Assembly: GCF_944387725.1 (NCBI RefSeq) | Contig: NZ_CALXGA010000019.1 | Location: 1-33,236, forward strand | From: an uncultured Intestinimonas sp. | GTDB taxonomy: Bacteria > Bacillota > Clostridia > Oscillospirales > Oscillospiraceae | DNA: 33,236 nt | Reading direction: 5' to 3' | Shown: positions 16,317 through 24,152 of the stretch, one piece after another | Layout of the letters: each line of letters starts with the position of its first letter | Position numbering within the stretch: position 1 is the first letter of the stretch | Notes under the pieces: generated by a model | The model's input: only the letters and a program-made list of their open reading frames with translations | Told to the model about the DNA's origin: nothing | Database searches by the model: none | Program-made: the position numbers and the translations under genes

Positions 16317-17045
16317 ATGAACCTTTGGGGCATCACCGACACGGGTGCGGTCCGGGAACAGAATCAGGACGATTTCTATATCGAGCTGGTGGAGCCGGAC
16401 CTGGGTCTCGCCATTGTCTGCGACGGCATGGGGGGCGCCCGGGCGGGCAACATCGCCAGCCGGCTGGCAGTCCAGACCTTCCTGGAGACCGCCAAGGCCA
16501 GCCCGCCCCAGGAGTGGCGTACAGAGCCGGAGGCCCTGATCCACTCCGCCGCCCAGCAGGCCAACGCCGTGGTCTACGCCACGGCGGGCCGGGAGCCCGA
16601 GTGCCGGGGGATGGGCACCACCATGGTGGCCGCCCTGGTGGTGGAGCTGAACGCCTACATCCTGAACATCGGGGACAGCCGGTGCTATCTCGTTCAGCCC
16701 GGAGGCATCCAACGGGTTACCCGGGACCACTCCGTGGTGGAGGACCTGGTGACCCGGGGAAAGATCACCCCGGAGCAGGCCCGGCAGCACCCCCAGAAGA
16801 ACCTCATCACCCGGGCCCTGGGGGCGGAGGCCCAGCTTCGGGCAGACCTGTACCGCCAGGCCCTCAGCCCCGGGGACGCCCTGCTGCTGTGCTCGGACGG
16901 GCTGAGCAACGTGGTCACGGAGCAGGAGGTCCTCTATGAGGTCCTCCACGGCGGTCCAACAGAGGACTGCTGCCGGCGGCTGCTGGACATCGCGCTGCTC
17001 CGGGGGGCCCCGGACAACGTGACTGCGGTCCTGCTTCAGATGTAA
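16317..17045 (+). CDS. prpC: PP2C-type Ser/Thr phosphatase PrpC/Stp
   Basis: A metal-dependent phosphatase that opposes the kinase encoded next. The 242-residue protein has the PPM signatures in order: DTGAVREQNQDDFYIE, CDGMGGARAGNIAS, GMGTTMVAAL, NIGDSRCYLV, RDHSVVEDLV, LITRALG, LLLCSDGLSNVV and APDNVTAVLL. The Asp residues in these motifs bind two or three Mn2+/Mg2+ ions. A purine-rich ribosome-binding site (gggaaagga) precedes it. It lies 18 bases before prkC. Confidence 0.95.
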   Translation: MNLWGITDTGAVREQNQDDFYIELVEPDLGLAIVCDGMGGARAGNIASRLAVQTFLETAKASPPQEWRTEPEALIHSAAQQANAVVYATAGREPECRGMGTTMVAALVVELNAYILNIGDSRCYLVQPGGIQRVTRDHSVVEDLVTRGKITPEQARQHPQKNLITRALGAEAQLRADLYRQALSPGDALLLCSDGLSNVVTEQEVLYEVLHGGPTEDCCRRLLDIALLRGAPDNVTAVLLQM

Positions 17046-17063
17046 CAAGGAGGAGACCCCTAT

Positions 17064-19112
17064 ATGGATCAGTACATAGGGAAGCTGCTGGATAACCGCT
17101 ATGAGATCCTGGAGGTCATCGGCACAGGCGGAATGGCGGTGGTCTACAAGGCTCACTGCCACCGGCTCAACCGCAAGGTGGCCATCAAGATCCTGCGGGA
17201 TGATTTGGCCCGGGACGCCGAGTTCCGCCGCCGCTTCCACGACGAATCCCAGGCTGTGGCCATGCTCTCCCACCCCAACATCATGGCGGTGTACGATGTG
17301 AGCCGTTCCTCCGATGTGGAGTACATTGTGATGGAGCTCATCGACGGCATCACCCTCAAGCAGTATATGCAGAAGCGGGGGGGACCCCTGAGCTGGAAGG
17401 AGGCCCTCCACTTTATCACCCAGATCATGAAGGCCCTCTCCCACGCACACAGCCGGGGCATCATCCACCGGGACATCAAGCCCCAGAACATCATGGTCCT
17501 GCGGGACGGCAGCATCAAGGTCACCGACTTCGGCATTGCCCGGCTGGCCTCGGCCGCCCAGAACACCCTGACCCAGGAGGCCCTGGGCTCAGTCCATTAT
17601 ATCTCACCGGAGCAGGCCCGGGGCAGCCGCATCGACGCCCGCAGCGATATCTACTCCGCCGGGGTGGTGCTCTATGAGATGCTCACCGGCCGCCTGCCCT
17701 TTGAGGGGGATACCCCCGTGTCGGTGGCCATTCAGCACATCAGCTCCATCCCGCTGCCCCCCCGGGAGCTCAACCCAGACATCCCGGAGGCCCTGGAGGC
17801 CATCACCATGAAAGCCATGGCCCCCAATGTGGAAAATCGCTACCGCAGCGCCGATGAGATGCTGGCGGACCTGGAGGAGTTCCGAAAAAATCCCAGCATC
17901 AACTTTGACTACACCCCCGCCGATCTCATCCCACCCGACGGGGGGGCTGACGAGCCCACCCAGATCATCGACACCGGCCGCCGGAGCAGCCCGGTCCGCA
18001 CCCCGGAGCGCCGCCGGCCCCGCTCGGAGGTCCCGGAGCCTCCCCGGACCACCGAGTACCACCGGCGGAAGAGGCGGGGAGGGAGCATGTCGGTCCCCCT
18101 GGCCGTGGCCTCCATCCTGATCTTCATTGTGGGCATCGGCGTCCTGTTCTGGGTGGCCTTTTTCAGCAACAACTTCCAGCAGGAAAACTCCCGTTCCGTG
18201 CCCAATCTCATCAATAAGACTCTGGAAGAGGCCCGGAATGACCCAAGTGTGCAGGGCATCTTTACTGTCGTAGAGGGGGAACGTGTCCCCAGCGCCACAG
18301 TGGAGGAGGGCAGGATCATCTCCCAGGACCCCCAGCCCAGGTCGGTGGCTACCGGGGATGACCTGACCATCACCGTCACCGTCAGCAGCGGGGAAGAGCC
18401 CCTCTATATGCCGGAGCTGATGAACAAGGACTACCGGGAGGCCCAGCAGGAGCTTCGGACCATGGGACTTTCCAACATCACAGTCGAATCGGAGTACTCC
18501 GAAATCACCGAGGACTTTGTCAGCCGCACCGACCCCATGCCCGGCAGCACCATCACAACCGACACCCCGGTGATCATCTACGTCAGCCTGGGCCCGGAGC
18601 CGGTGGTGCGGACCATGCCGAATGTGGTGGGTGAGACCCTGGAGACCGCCCGGACCTGGCTGGAGGGCGCCAACGGCCTCAACCTGGTGGTGACAACCAC
18701 TGAGGTGGACAGCGAGGAACCCGCAGGCACCGTGGTCTACCAGAGCATCCCCGTGGGGGAGAGCGTGGAGGAGGGCACCAGCGTCATGCTTCAGGTCAGC
18801 AACGGTTCCGGGGCCCTGGAGGAGGAGACTCCCGCCGTCAGTGAGGAGCCAGAAGTCCCGCCGGACCCGGAGGCCAATTCTGTCCAGGTGGAGATCGCCC
18901 TGCCAAAGAACGGGGATTCCTCCGACATGGTGGCGGTACAGCTCAACGGAGGCAGCGGTTTCGTCTACAACCAGACCGTGGAGCGGAGGGTGAATCATGT
19001 GGTCTTCACCCTGACAGGCACCGGGAGCCACTCCTACAGCGTCTACTTCGACGGGGTCTACTCCCACAACATCACGGTGAACTTCGACACCGGGGCGGTG
19101 AACGGACCATGA
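17064..19112 (+). CDS. prkC: Membrane Ser/Thr kinase with PASTA domains, PrkC/PknB type
   Basis: The 682-residue kinase senses cell-wall material outside and phosphorylates proteins inside. The kinase domain (about 10-270) shows GTGGMAVVYKAH, VAIKIL with the ATP lysine, HRDIKPQN (about 135) and DFGIARL. A Pro/Arg-rich juxtamembrane linker leads to one membrane helix at about 344-367 (VPLAVASILIFIVGIGVLFW). Three PASTA repeats follow (from about 377, 452 and 515, opening SVPNLINKT, YMPELMNKD and TMPNVVGET). After an acidic linker there is an extra beta-type C-terminal domain (about 608-682) with no PASTA pattern. AAGGAGG at 17046-17052 drives translation. The stop overlaps rsgA (ATGA). Confidence 0.96.
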   Translation: MDQYIGKLLDNRYEILEVIGTGGMAVVYKAHCHRLNRKVAIKILRDDLARDAEFRRRFHDESQAVAMLSHPNIMAVYDVSRSSDVEYIVMELIDGITLKQYMQKRGGPLSWKEALHFITQIMKALSHAHSRGIIHRDIKPQNIMVLRDGSIKVTDFGIARLASAAQNTLTQEALGSVHYISPEQARGSRIDARSDIYSAGVVLYEMLTGRLPFEGDTPVSVAIQHISSIPLPPRELNPDIPEALEAITMKAMAPNVENRYRSADEMLADLEEFRKNPSINFDYTPADLIPPDGGADEPTQIIDTGRRSSPVRTPERRRPRSEVPEPPRTTEYHRRKRRGGSMSVPLAVASILIFIVGIGVLFWVAFFSNNFQQENSRSVPNLINKTLEEARNDPSVQGIFTVVEGERVPSATVEEGRIISQDPQPRSVATGDDLTITVTVSSGEEPLYMPELMNKDYREAQQELRTMGLSNITVESEYSEITEDFVSRTDPMPGSTITTDTPVIIYVSLGPEPVVRTMPNVVGETLETARTWLEGANGLNLVVTTTEVDSEEPAGTVVYQSIPVGESVEEGTSVMLQVSNGSGALEEETPAVSEEPEVPPDPEANSVQVEIALPKNGDSSDMVAVQLNGGSGFVYNQTVERRVNHVVFTLTGTGSHSYSVYFDGVYSHNITVNFDTGAVNGP

Positions 19113-20017
19113 GCCGGGAGAACGGCGTGATTCTCAAGGCCCTCAGCGGCTTTTACTATGTGGACGACGGCTCCGGCCGGACTGTGACCTGCCGGGCCCG
19201 GGGGAAATTCCGCCACCAGAGGATCACCCCCCTGGTGGGGGACCGGGTGTCCTTTACCCGCCTCACCGACGGGGTGGGGGCCCTGGAGGAGATTCTGCCC
19301 CGGAAAAACCGCTTCCAGCGCCCGGCGGTGGCCAACATCGACCAGCTGGTGCTGGTGGTCTCCGGGGCCGTCCCAGTGACCGACCCCTTCCTCATCGACC
19401 GGGTCACCGCCTTGGCAGACAGCAAGGAGGGATGCGGCTGTCTCATCTGCATCAACAAGTGCGATCTGGACCCGGCGGATACCCTCTATAAGACCTACAC
19501 CCAGGCGGGCTTTCTCACTCTGCGGGTCAGCGCCGCCACCGGGGAGGGCATGGAAGCCCTGTCTGCCGCAATAACTGGAAGGGTATCCGCCTTTACAGGA
19601 AACTCCGGCGTGGGCAAGTCCAGCATCCTCAATGCCCTGGAGCCCGGCTTCGGCCTCCAGGTGGGAGAGGTCAGCGAGAAGCTGGGCCGGGGCCGCCACA
19701 CCACCCGGCATGTGGAGCTCTACCGCCTGGGAAACGGCGCCATTGTGGCGGACACCCCCGGGTTCTCCTCCTTCGACACCGAGCGCATGGAGCTGCTGCG
19801 AAAGGAGGACCTGGCGATGGCCTTTCGGGAGTTCCGCCCCTACCTGGACCAATGCCGCTTTGTGGGCTGCTCCCATCGGAGAGAGCGGGGCTGCGCCGTA
19901 CTGGAGGCGGTGGAGCAGGGGGACATCCCGGTCAGCCGCCACGAGAGCTATCTGCGCCTCTACCAGCAGGCCAGCGAGGTCAAGGACTGGGAGCGCCGGG
20001 AGCCAGAGAAAAAATGA
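19109..20017 (+). CDS. rsgA: Ribosome small-subunit maturation GTPase RsgA
   Basis: RsgA is a circularly permuted GTPase that checks late 30S assembly. In 302 residues the order is an OB-fold (about 5-75, LSGFYYVDDG, CRARGKFR, PLVGDRVSF), then the G4 motif INKCDL (about 115), G1 TGNSGVGKSS (about 162), G3 DTPGFSSF, and a C-terminal zinc site CRFVGCSHRRERGC. The G4-before-G1 order is diagnostic. It ends just before the spoVM hairpin; in B. subtilis rpe and thiN lie between rsgA and spoVM, and they are absent here. Confidence 0.96.
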   Translation: MSRENGVILKALSGFYYVDDGSGRTVTCRARGKFRHQRITPLVGDRVSFTRLTDGVGALEEILPRKNRFQRPAVANIDQLVLVVSGAVPVTDPFLIDRVTALADSKEGCGCLICINKCDLDPADTLYKTYTQAGFLTLRVSAATGEGMEALSAAITGRVSAFTGNSGVGKSSILNALEPGFGLQVGEVSEKLGRGRHTTRHVELYRLGNGAIVADTPGFSSFDTERMELLRKEDLAMAFREFRPYLDQCRFVGCSHRRERGCAVLEAVEQGDIPVSRHESYLRLYQQASEVKDWERREPEKK

Positions 20018-20029
20018 GTGCGCACCCGC

Positions 20030-20088
20030 CGCCTCCTTCTGCGTATACTGGGATAGCGGTACCAGTCTACGGGGAAGGAGGCGTTTTT
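20030..20088 (+). promoter_or_regulatory. Terminator-like hairpin that contains the spoVM ribosome-binding site
   Basis: CGCCTCCTTC (20030-20039) pairs perfectly with GAAGGAGGCG (20074-20083). The stem continues inward as CGTA (20042-20045) with TACG (20068-20071) and ACTGG (20047-20051) with CCAGT (20062-20066), leaving a 10-base loop. TTTTT (20084-20088) follows at once, as in an intrinsic terminator. The 3' arm contains AAGGAGG (20075-20081), the only Shine-Dalgarno sequence for spoVM. Transcripts from rsgA would therefore end here, or read on with the site masked. A sporulation-type -10 (CGTATACT, 20042-20049) in the 5' arm could start RNA that lacks that arm; this last point is weak inference. 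Confidence 0.75.
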
Positions 20089-20089
20089 C

Positions 20090-20161
20090 TTGAAGATCGT
20101 GATTGTACGCTCCCCAAAGTGTCTGCGGGGCATTTTGAAGGCCCTCTTTGGCCTGCGCTGA
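20090..20161 (+). CDS. spoVM: Stage V sporulation protein SpoVM (23 residues)
   Basis: A 23-codon gene with a TTG start, 8 bases after AAGGAGG. It aligns without gaps to the first 23 residues of B. subtilis SpoVM (26 residues). Shared residues include Lys2, Pro9, Lys10, Leu12, Gly14, Ile15, Ala18 and Gly21, with conservative changes at 6, 7 and 17. Pro9 and the amphipathic helix after it (PKCLRGILKALFGLR) let SpoVM settle on the convex forespore membrane, where it recruits and anchors SpoIVA. Position after prkC-rsgA matches Bacillus. The gene lies just upstream of the SipL-like and SpoIVA genes. Cys11 and the short C-terminus differ from B. subtilis. Confidence 0.9.
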   Translation: MKIVIVRSPKCLRGILKALFGLR

Positions 20162-20238
20162 GCGGGAAGCGGCGGAAGCTCCGCCTCGGTTTGAAAAAGG
20201 ACGGTCTCTCCCGCCAAGGGAGGACGGGGGAAGGTTTC

Positions 20239-20281
20239 GGCTGTCGAAATGGTCCGAGGGACCTTTCGGCAGCCTAATTTT
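20239..20281 (+). terminator. Terminator after spoVM
   Basis: The arm from 20239 to 20255 (ggctgtcgaaatggtcc) pairs with 20259-20274 (ggacctttcggcagcc) through one G-U pair and one bulged base, with a 3-base loop. taatttt follows. It separates spoVM from the next promoter. The bases between the spoVM stop and this hairpin (20162-20238) hold only a small perfect hairpin, ggcgga-agc-tccgcc, and no gene. Confidence 0.82.
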
Positions 20282-20311
20282 GTCATAGCGGCCAGACCTT
20301 GTACATATGCT
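20282..20311 (+). promoter_or_regulatory. Sigma-E-like sporulation promoter for sipL-spoIVA
   Basis: GTCATAGC at 20282-20289 and CATATGCT at 20304-20311 are 14 bases apart. They resemble the Bacillus/Clostridium sigma-E boxes (about TCATATT and CATACAAT). Initiation near 20317 would leave a leader of about 27 bases with AAGGAG at 20329-20334. Both downstream genes are mother-cell coat genes that are sigma-E dependent in studied species, so the fit is biologically sensible. Assignment is by eye. Confidence 0.6.
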
Positions 20312-20343
20312 CCCTGTAGAAACGCTGCAAGGAGAGGAACGCT

Positions 20344-21870
20344 ATGGAGCTGGAACTGAAAACCACCCATCTCAACTGTTACGACACCCTTTTGGACACC
20401 ACCCTGTTCCAGGAGGAGACCCTGGAGAGCATCGTTCCCGACGCCTGTCCCGACATCCTGCGCATTGTGGACACGGAGGCGCTGGTCTGTCTCAAGAGCA
20501 AGGAGGCCCAGGAGGGACGGATGGAGGTGGCCGGAACCGCCCGGTGCGCCATCCTATATCTGCCCGACAGCGGCCAGGAGCTCCGCCGCATGACCGTGAG
20601 CATTCCCTTCACCTGCGCGGCGGAGGCCGCCGGCCTGAATCGGAGCTGCCGCCTCACCGCCGTCCCCCGGGTCCAGTCCGCCGACGCCCGGATGCTCAAT
20701 CCCCGCAAGGTCCTGACCCGGGTGAGCCTGGCTGTGGACCTTCAGGCCTTCGCCCCCCAGACCGCCAGCTTCTGCGACGGGGTGGAGTGCGAGAGCGACG
20801 CCGGCATCCAGCAGATGGGGGAGACCCAATCGGCCTGCCTGGTTGCTGCTGTAGAGGAGAAACCCTTTACCTTTTCTGACGACCTAAGCCTTTCTGGCTC
20901 CCGCCCGGTGGCGGAGGAGCTGCTGAAGACCCGGGCGGACCTGGTATGCAGCGAGTCCAAGATCATCGGCAACAAGCTCATCTTCAAGGGGGAGGCCGAC
21001 CTCCAGCTCCTTTACCGCGCCACGGACGGCAGCCTCTGCCCTGCCAGCTTTGAGCTGCCCTTCTCCCAGATCATGGAGGTCTCGGAGGTGGGGGAGGATG
21101 CAGACTGCGCCCTCCAGGTGACCCTCACAGGCTGTGAGTGCACCCTGGACGGGGAGGAGGGCCGCACCCTGTCCCTGTCCCTGTCCCTGCTGGCCCAGGC
21201 CGTGATCCGGGAGGAGCGGCAGGTGACGCTGCTCTCAGATATCTACAGCACGGCCTACCAGCTCACTGCAGAGCGGAAGCCATACACCTTCTACCGCCTG
21301 ATGGAGCACGCCCAGCGGCGGGTCACCGTCCGGGAGCTGCTGGAGACGGTCTCCCCGGTGCGGGAGGTCTGCGACGTCTATGTCAACGTAGGGGCCGTCG
21401 CCGCCGTCCGGGAGGGGGCCCAAGTGAACTTATCGGCTGAGACCGCCGTCACCGTGGTCTATCTGGCGGAGGATGGCAGCCTGGAGACCGCCCGGCGGGC
21501 TATTCCGGCGGCCTGCCCGGTGGAACTGCCGGAGGGCTCCGCCTGCACCTGCCGCTGTGTCTGCCCAGGGGAGCGGTTTGCCACCCCAACCGGCGGCGGC
21601 GTGGAGGTGCGCTACCCTCTGGATTTCCGCTATCTGGCCCTGATGCCCCACACTGCCACCGGCGTCTCGGATGTCCGGCTGGACGAGAGCGCCCCCCGGG
21701 ACACCGCCGGGCAGCCCTCCATCGTCCTGCGGCTGGTGGGGGAGGGGGAGCGGCTTTGGGACATCGCCAAGGCCTACGGCACCACCACCGAGGACATCGT
21801 CCAGGCCAATGCTCTGGGGGAAGAGGCCCCACCGGCGGGGCAGCTCCTGCTCATCCCCAAGAAGCGGTAA
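20344..21870 (+). CDS. sipL: SPOCS (DUF3794) and LysM protein, SipL/SpoVID-like
   Basis: The 508-residue protein has SPOCS/DUF3794-type segments: LFQEETLESIVPDACPDI near residue 20 and VSESK-like repeats such as TRADLVCSESKIIGNKLIFKGEADLQLLY near 200. It ends in one LysM domain (about 459-506, VGEGERLWDIAKAYGTTTEDIVQANAL). Clostridioides difficile SipL shares this architecture, and Bacillus SpoVID is its functional counterpart; both bind SpoIVA and tie coat to the spore surface. The next gene is spoIVA, 17 bases away, and spoVM is just upstream, so this role is likely. The symbol is by analogy. It should act in the mother cell at the forespore surface. Confidence 0.82.
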   Translation: MELELKTTHLNCYDTLLDTTLFQEETLESIVPDACPDILRIVDTEALVCLKSKEAQEGRMEVAGTARCAILYLPDSGQELRRMTVSIPFTCAAEAAGLNRSCRLTAVPRVQSADARMLNPRKVLTRVSLAVDLQAFAPQTASFCDGVECESDAGIQQMGETQSACLVAAVEEKPFTFSDDLSLSGSRPVAEELLKTRADLVCSESKIIGNKLIFKGEADLQLLYRATDGSLCPASFELPFSQIMEVSEVGEDADCALQVTLTGCECTLDGEEGRTLSLSLSLLAQAVIREERQVTLLSDIYSTAYQLTAERKPYTFYRLMEHAQRRVTVRELLETVSPVREVCDVYVNVGAVAAVREGAQVNLSAETAVTVVYLAEDGSLETARRAIPAACPVELPEGSACTCRCVCPGERFATPTGGGVEVRYPLDFRYLALMPHTATGVSDVRLDESAPRDTAGQPSIVLRLVGEGERLWDIAKAYGTTTEDIVQANALGEEAPPAGQLLLIPKKR

Positions 21871-21887
21871 AAAGGAGGAAGCATCCA

Positions 21888-23366
21888 GTGGAAGACAGGA
21901 AGATCTATGAGGACATCGCCCAGCGCACCGACGGCGATATCTATGTGGGGGTGGTGGGCCCCGTCCGCACCGGCAAGTCTACCTTCATCAAGCGGTTTAT
22001 GGAGACGCTGGTCATCCCCAATATTGAGAATGTGTACCGCCGGGAGCGGGCCCGGGATGAGCTTCCCCAGAGCGGCTCCGGCCGGACTGTCATGACGGTG
22101 GAACCCAAGTTCGTCCCCGAGGAGGCGGTGGACATCGCCCTGGAGGGAGGCGCCCGGGTGTCGGTGCGGCTCATCGACTGCGTGGGCTATACCATCCCCG
22201 GGGCGGCGGGCCAGTTCGAGGAGGACCAGCCCCGGATGGTCACCACCCCCTGGTTCGACCACGAGATTCCCATGACAGAGGCCGCAGAGATCGGCACCCG
22301 GAAGGTTATCACCGAGCACTCCACCATTGCCATCGTGGTTACCACCGACGGCTCCATCACCGATATTCCCCGGGAGGACTACCTGGAGGCGGAAGAGCGG
22401 GTCATCTCCGAGCTCAAGGAGCTGGGAAAGCCCTTCCTGGTACTCCTGAACTCGGCCTATCCCGGTTCGGAGCGGGCCAAGGCCATCCGGGCCGACCTGG
22501 CCTCTCGGTACGACGTCACCTGTATGGTGGTCAACTGCCTTCAGCTGAAGGAGGAGGACGTGGCCGGAATCATCAAGGCGGTGCTCTATGAGTTCCCCCT
22601 CAAGGAGCTGGACCTCTCTCTGCCCCCCTGGGTGGACGCCCTGCCCTACGACCACCCCATTAAAAGCGGACTCTACGCCGCCATTCGGGAGGGGGCCGGG
22701 AACCTGCGGCGCATTCGGGATGTGGAGCACACCATCGAGGCCATTGGGTCCTATGAGGGGGTGAGCAGCGCCCGCATCCGCTCCATCGAGCTGGGCACCG
22801 GCCTGGCCTCCGCCGACCTGGAACTGCCCAGAAGCCTCTTCTACGAGACCATCTCCGACCAGTCCGGCTTCACCATTCATGATGACGGGGACCTGATGGG
22901 TCTGCTCACCCAGCTCGCCGAGGTGAAGCGGGAGTACGACAAGGTGGCCGACGCCCTCCAGGAGGTGAAGGAGACGGGCTACGGCATCGTGGTCCCCACC
23001 ACCGACGAGCTCCACCTGGAGGAGCCGGAAATCGTCCGGCAGGGGGGACGCTACGGCGTGCGCCTAAAGGCCAGCGCCCCCAGCATCCATATGATCCGGG
23101 CCGATATCGAGACCGAGGTCTCCCCCATTGTGGGCAGCGAGAAGCAGTCGGAGGAGATGATCCACTACCTGCTCCAGGAGTTCGAGGGGGACACCAAGGC
23201 CATCTGGCAGTCCAACATTTTCGGAAAATCCTTCCACGAGCTGGTCAGCGAGGACCTGAACACCAAGCTTAAACGGATGCCCGAGGACGCCCGGAGCAAG
23301 CTCCAGGAGACCCTCCAGCGCATCATCAACGAGGGCTCCGGCGGCCTCATCTGCATTATTCTCTAA
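21888..23366 (+). CDS. spoIVA: Stage IV sporulation protein A, coat morphogenetic ATPase
   Basis: SpoIVA polymerises around the forespore with ATP hydrolysis to form the basement layer of the coat. The protein has 492 residues, the same length as in B. subtilis. The P-loop GPVRTGKST places the catalytic Lys at residue 30. IYEDIAQRTDGDIYVGVVG precedes it, and LIDCVGYTIPGA and PFLVLLNSAYP follow. The end GGLICIIL is the membrane-contacting tail that meets SpoVM. The GTG start at 21888 follows AAAGGAGG at 9 bases; longer in-frame readings overlap sipL and are rejected. Confidence 0.97.
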   Translation: MEDRKIYEDIAQRTDGDIYVGVVGPVRTGKSTFIKRFMETLVIPNIENVYRRERARDELPQSGSGRTVMTVEPKFVPEEAVDIALEGGARVSVRLIDCVGYTIPGAAGQFEEDQPRMVTTPWFDHEIPMTEAAEIGTRKVITEHSTIAIVVTTDGSITDIPREDYLEAEERVISELKELGKPFLVLLNSAYPGSERAKAIRADLASRYDVTCMVVNCLQLKEEDVAGIIKAVLYEFPLKELDLSLPPWVDALPYDHPIKSGLYAAIREGAGNLRRIRDVEHTIEAIGSYEGVSSARIRSIELGTGLASADLELPRSLFYETISDQSGFTIHDDGDLMGLLTQLAEVKREYDKVADALQEVKETGYGIVVPTTDELHLEEPEIVRQGGRYGVRLKASAPSIHMIRADIETEVSPIVGSEKQSEEMIHYLLQEFEGDTKAIWQSNIFGKSFHELVSEDLNTKLKRMPEDARSKLQETLQRIINEGSGGLICIIL

Positions 23367-23372
23367 AGCGAC

Positions 23373-23414
23373 GGCGGGAACCGGCCAAAAGGCCGGCTCC
23401 CGCCGCCAGTTTTC
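23373..23414 (+). terminator. Terminator of the sipL-spoIVA transcript
   Basis: ggcgggaaccggcc (23373-23386) pairs with ggccggctcccgcc (23391-23404) with one mismatch and an aaaa loop. A short T-tract (gtttt) follows. The convergent regulator gene ends at 23453, so the hairpin could serve both directions. Confidence 0.8.
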
Positions 23415-23452
23415 CATCTCAATTTCCGGAGACGCCCCAGAAAGAAATTTCC

Positions 23453-24085
23453 TTAATCCAAAGCGGAACCCTGATGGGAAAAGTTCTCCAGGGCCTCACG
23501 GTCCGTCAGGCGCATGGAGCGGTAGCCCGTCTCCACCCAGCCCCGGCGGGCGAAGTCACCCAGGACCCGGCTCACTGTTACCCGGCTCACCCCCACTGCC
23601 GCGCCAACCTCTTCATGGGTGCAGCGCAGGGAGCCGTCTGCCTCGGCAGGGAGGGTGAGGAGATACCGGGCCACCCGCTGGTCCGCCGGGCGGAAGGACA
23701 TGTCGTCCACATGGTCTGAGAGGAGCCGCACCGTCCGGGCCAGATATTGGAGCATGGGGAGGGCCAGGTCCGGGCGGCTGCGGAAGACCTGGTCCAGCCG
23801 CTGCCGGTCAATGGAGACCACCCGGCACTCTGTGACCGCCACCGCCGAGGAGACCCGGGGGCAGCCGTCGAAGAAGGAAGCCTCCCCCATCAGGTCCCCG
23901 GGGCGGTGGGTGGTGAGGACCCGCTCCCCGCCGGACTCCGAGCTGATGTAGCTCCGGGCGGTGCCCGAGAGGAGGTAGTAGAAGACCTCCGCCCGGGTGC
24001 CCTGGAGGTAGATGAGCTGGCCGGGGGCGTAGACCCGGGGGACCTGTCCCTCCGCCAGGGGCGCCCAGATGTCCGTCTGTTCCAT
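23453..24085 (-). CDS. Crp/Fnr family transcriptional regulator
   Basis: The 210-residue protein has an N-terminal cyclic-nucleotide-binding-type beta barrel (about 15-120, [36 protein letters not shown]), a dimerisation helix ([16 protein letters not shown]), and a C-terminal winged helix ([30 protein letters not shown]). No Cys cluster of the FNR type is present, and the PBC region is not the cAMP consensus (RxS), so the effector is unknown. The recognition helix reads SRVTVSR, with Val where Crp/Fnr usually have Glu. It is divergent from leuC with 109 bases between the starts, but control of leucine genes is only a possibility. Confidence 0.88.
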   Translation of the reverse strand: MEQTDIWAPLAEGQVPRVYAPGQLIYLQGTRAEVFYYLLSGTARSYISSESGGERVLTTHRPGDLMGEASFFDGCPRVSSAVAVTECRVVSIDRQRLDQVFRSRPDLALPMLQYLARTVRLLSDHVDDMSFRPADQRVARYLLTLPAEADGSLRCTHEEVGAAVGVSRVTVSRVLGDFARRGWVETGYRSMRLTDREALENFSHQGSALD

Positions 24086-24116
24086 ATTTCAGGCGACCCC
24101 CCGTCGGTTTTTTTTA

Positions 24117-24146
24117 ATCGTATCACACTTTACATTCTTTCCGCAA
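24117..24146 (-). promoter_or_regulatory. Possible sigma-A promoter of the Crp/Fnr gene
   Basis: Read on the minus strand, TTGCGG (24146-24141) and TACGAT (24122-24117) are 18 bases apart, about 30 bases upstream of the start codon. A run of eight A residues follows the -10. The match is moderate. Confidence 0.45.
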
Positions 24147-24152
24147 GACTTC

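Noticed and set aside
15867-19067. Long minus-strand open frames opposite rlmN, prpC and prkC
   Set aside because: The plus-strand genes have complete catalytic motifs. The antisense products are low-complexity shadows rich in His, Gly and Asp.
20042-20049. CGTATACT as a firm sporulation promoter for spoVM
   Set aside because: The -10 resembles sigma-E or sigma-K boxes, but no good -35 is present (only a weak cACc at the sigma-K distance). It is kept as a suggestion within the hairpin finding and not called as a promoter.
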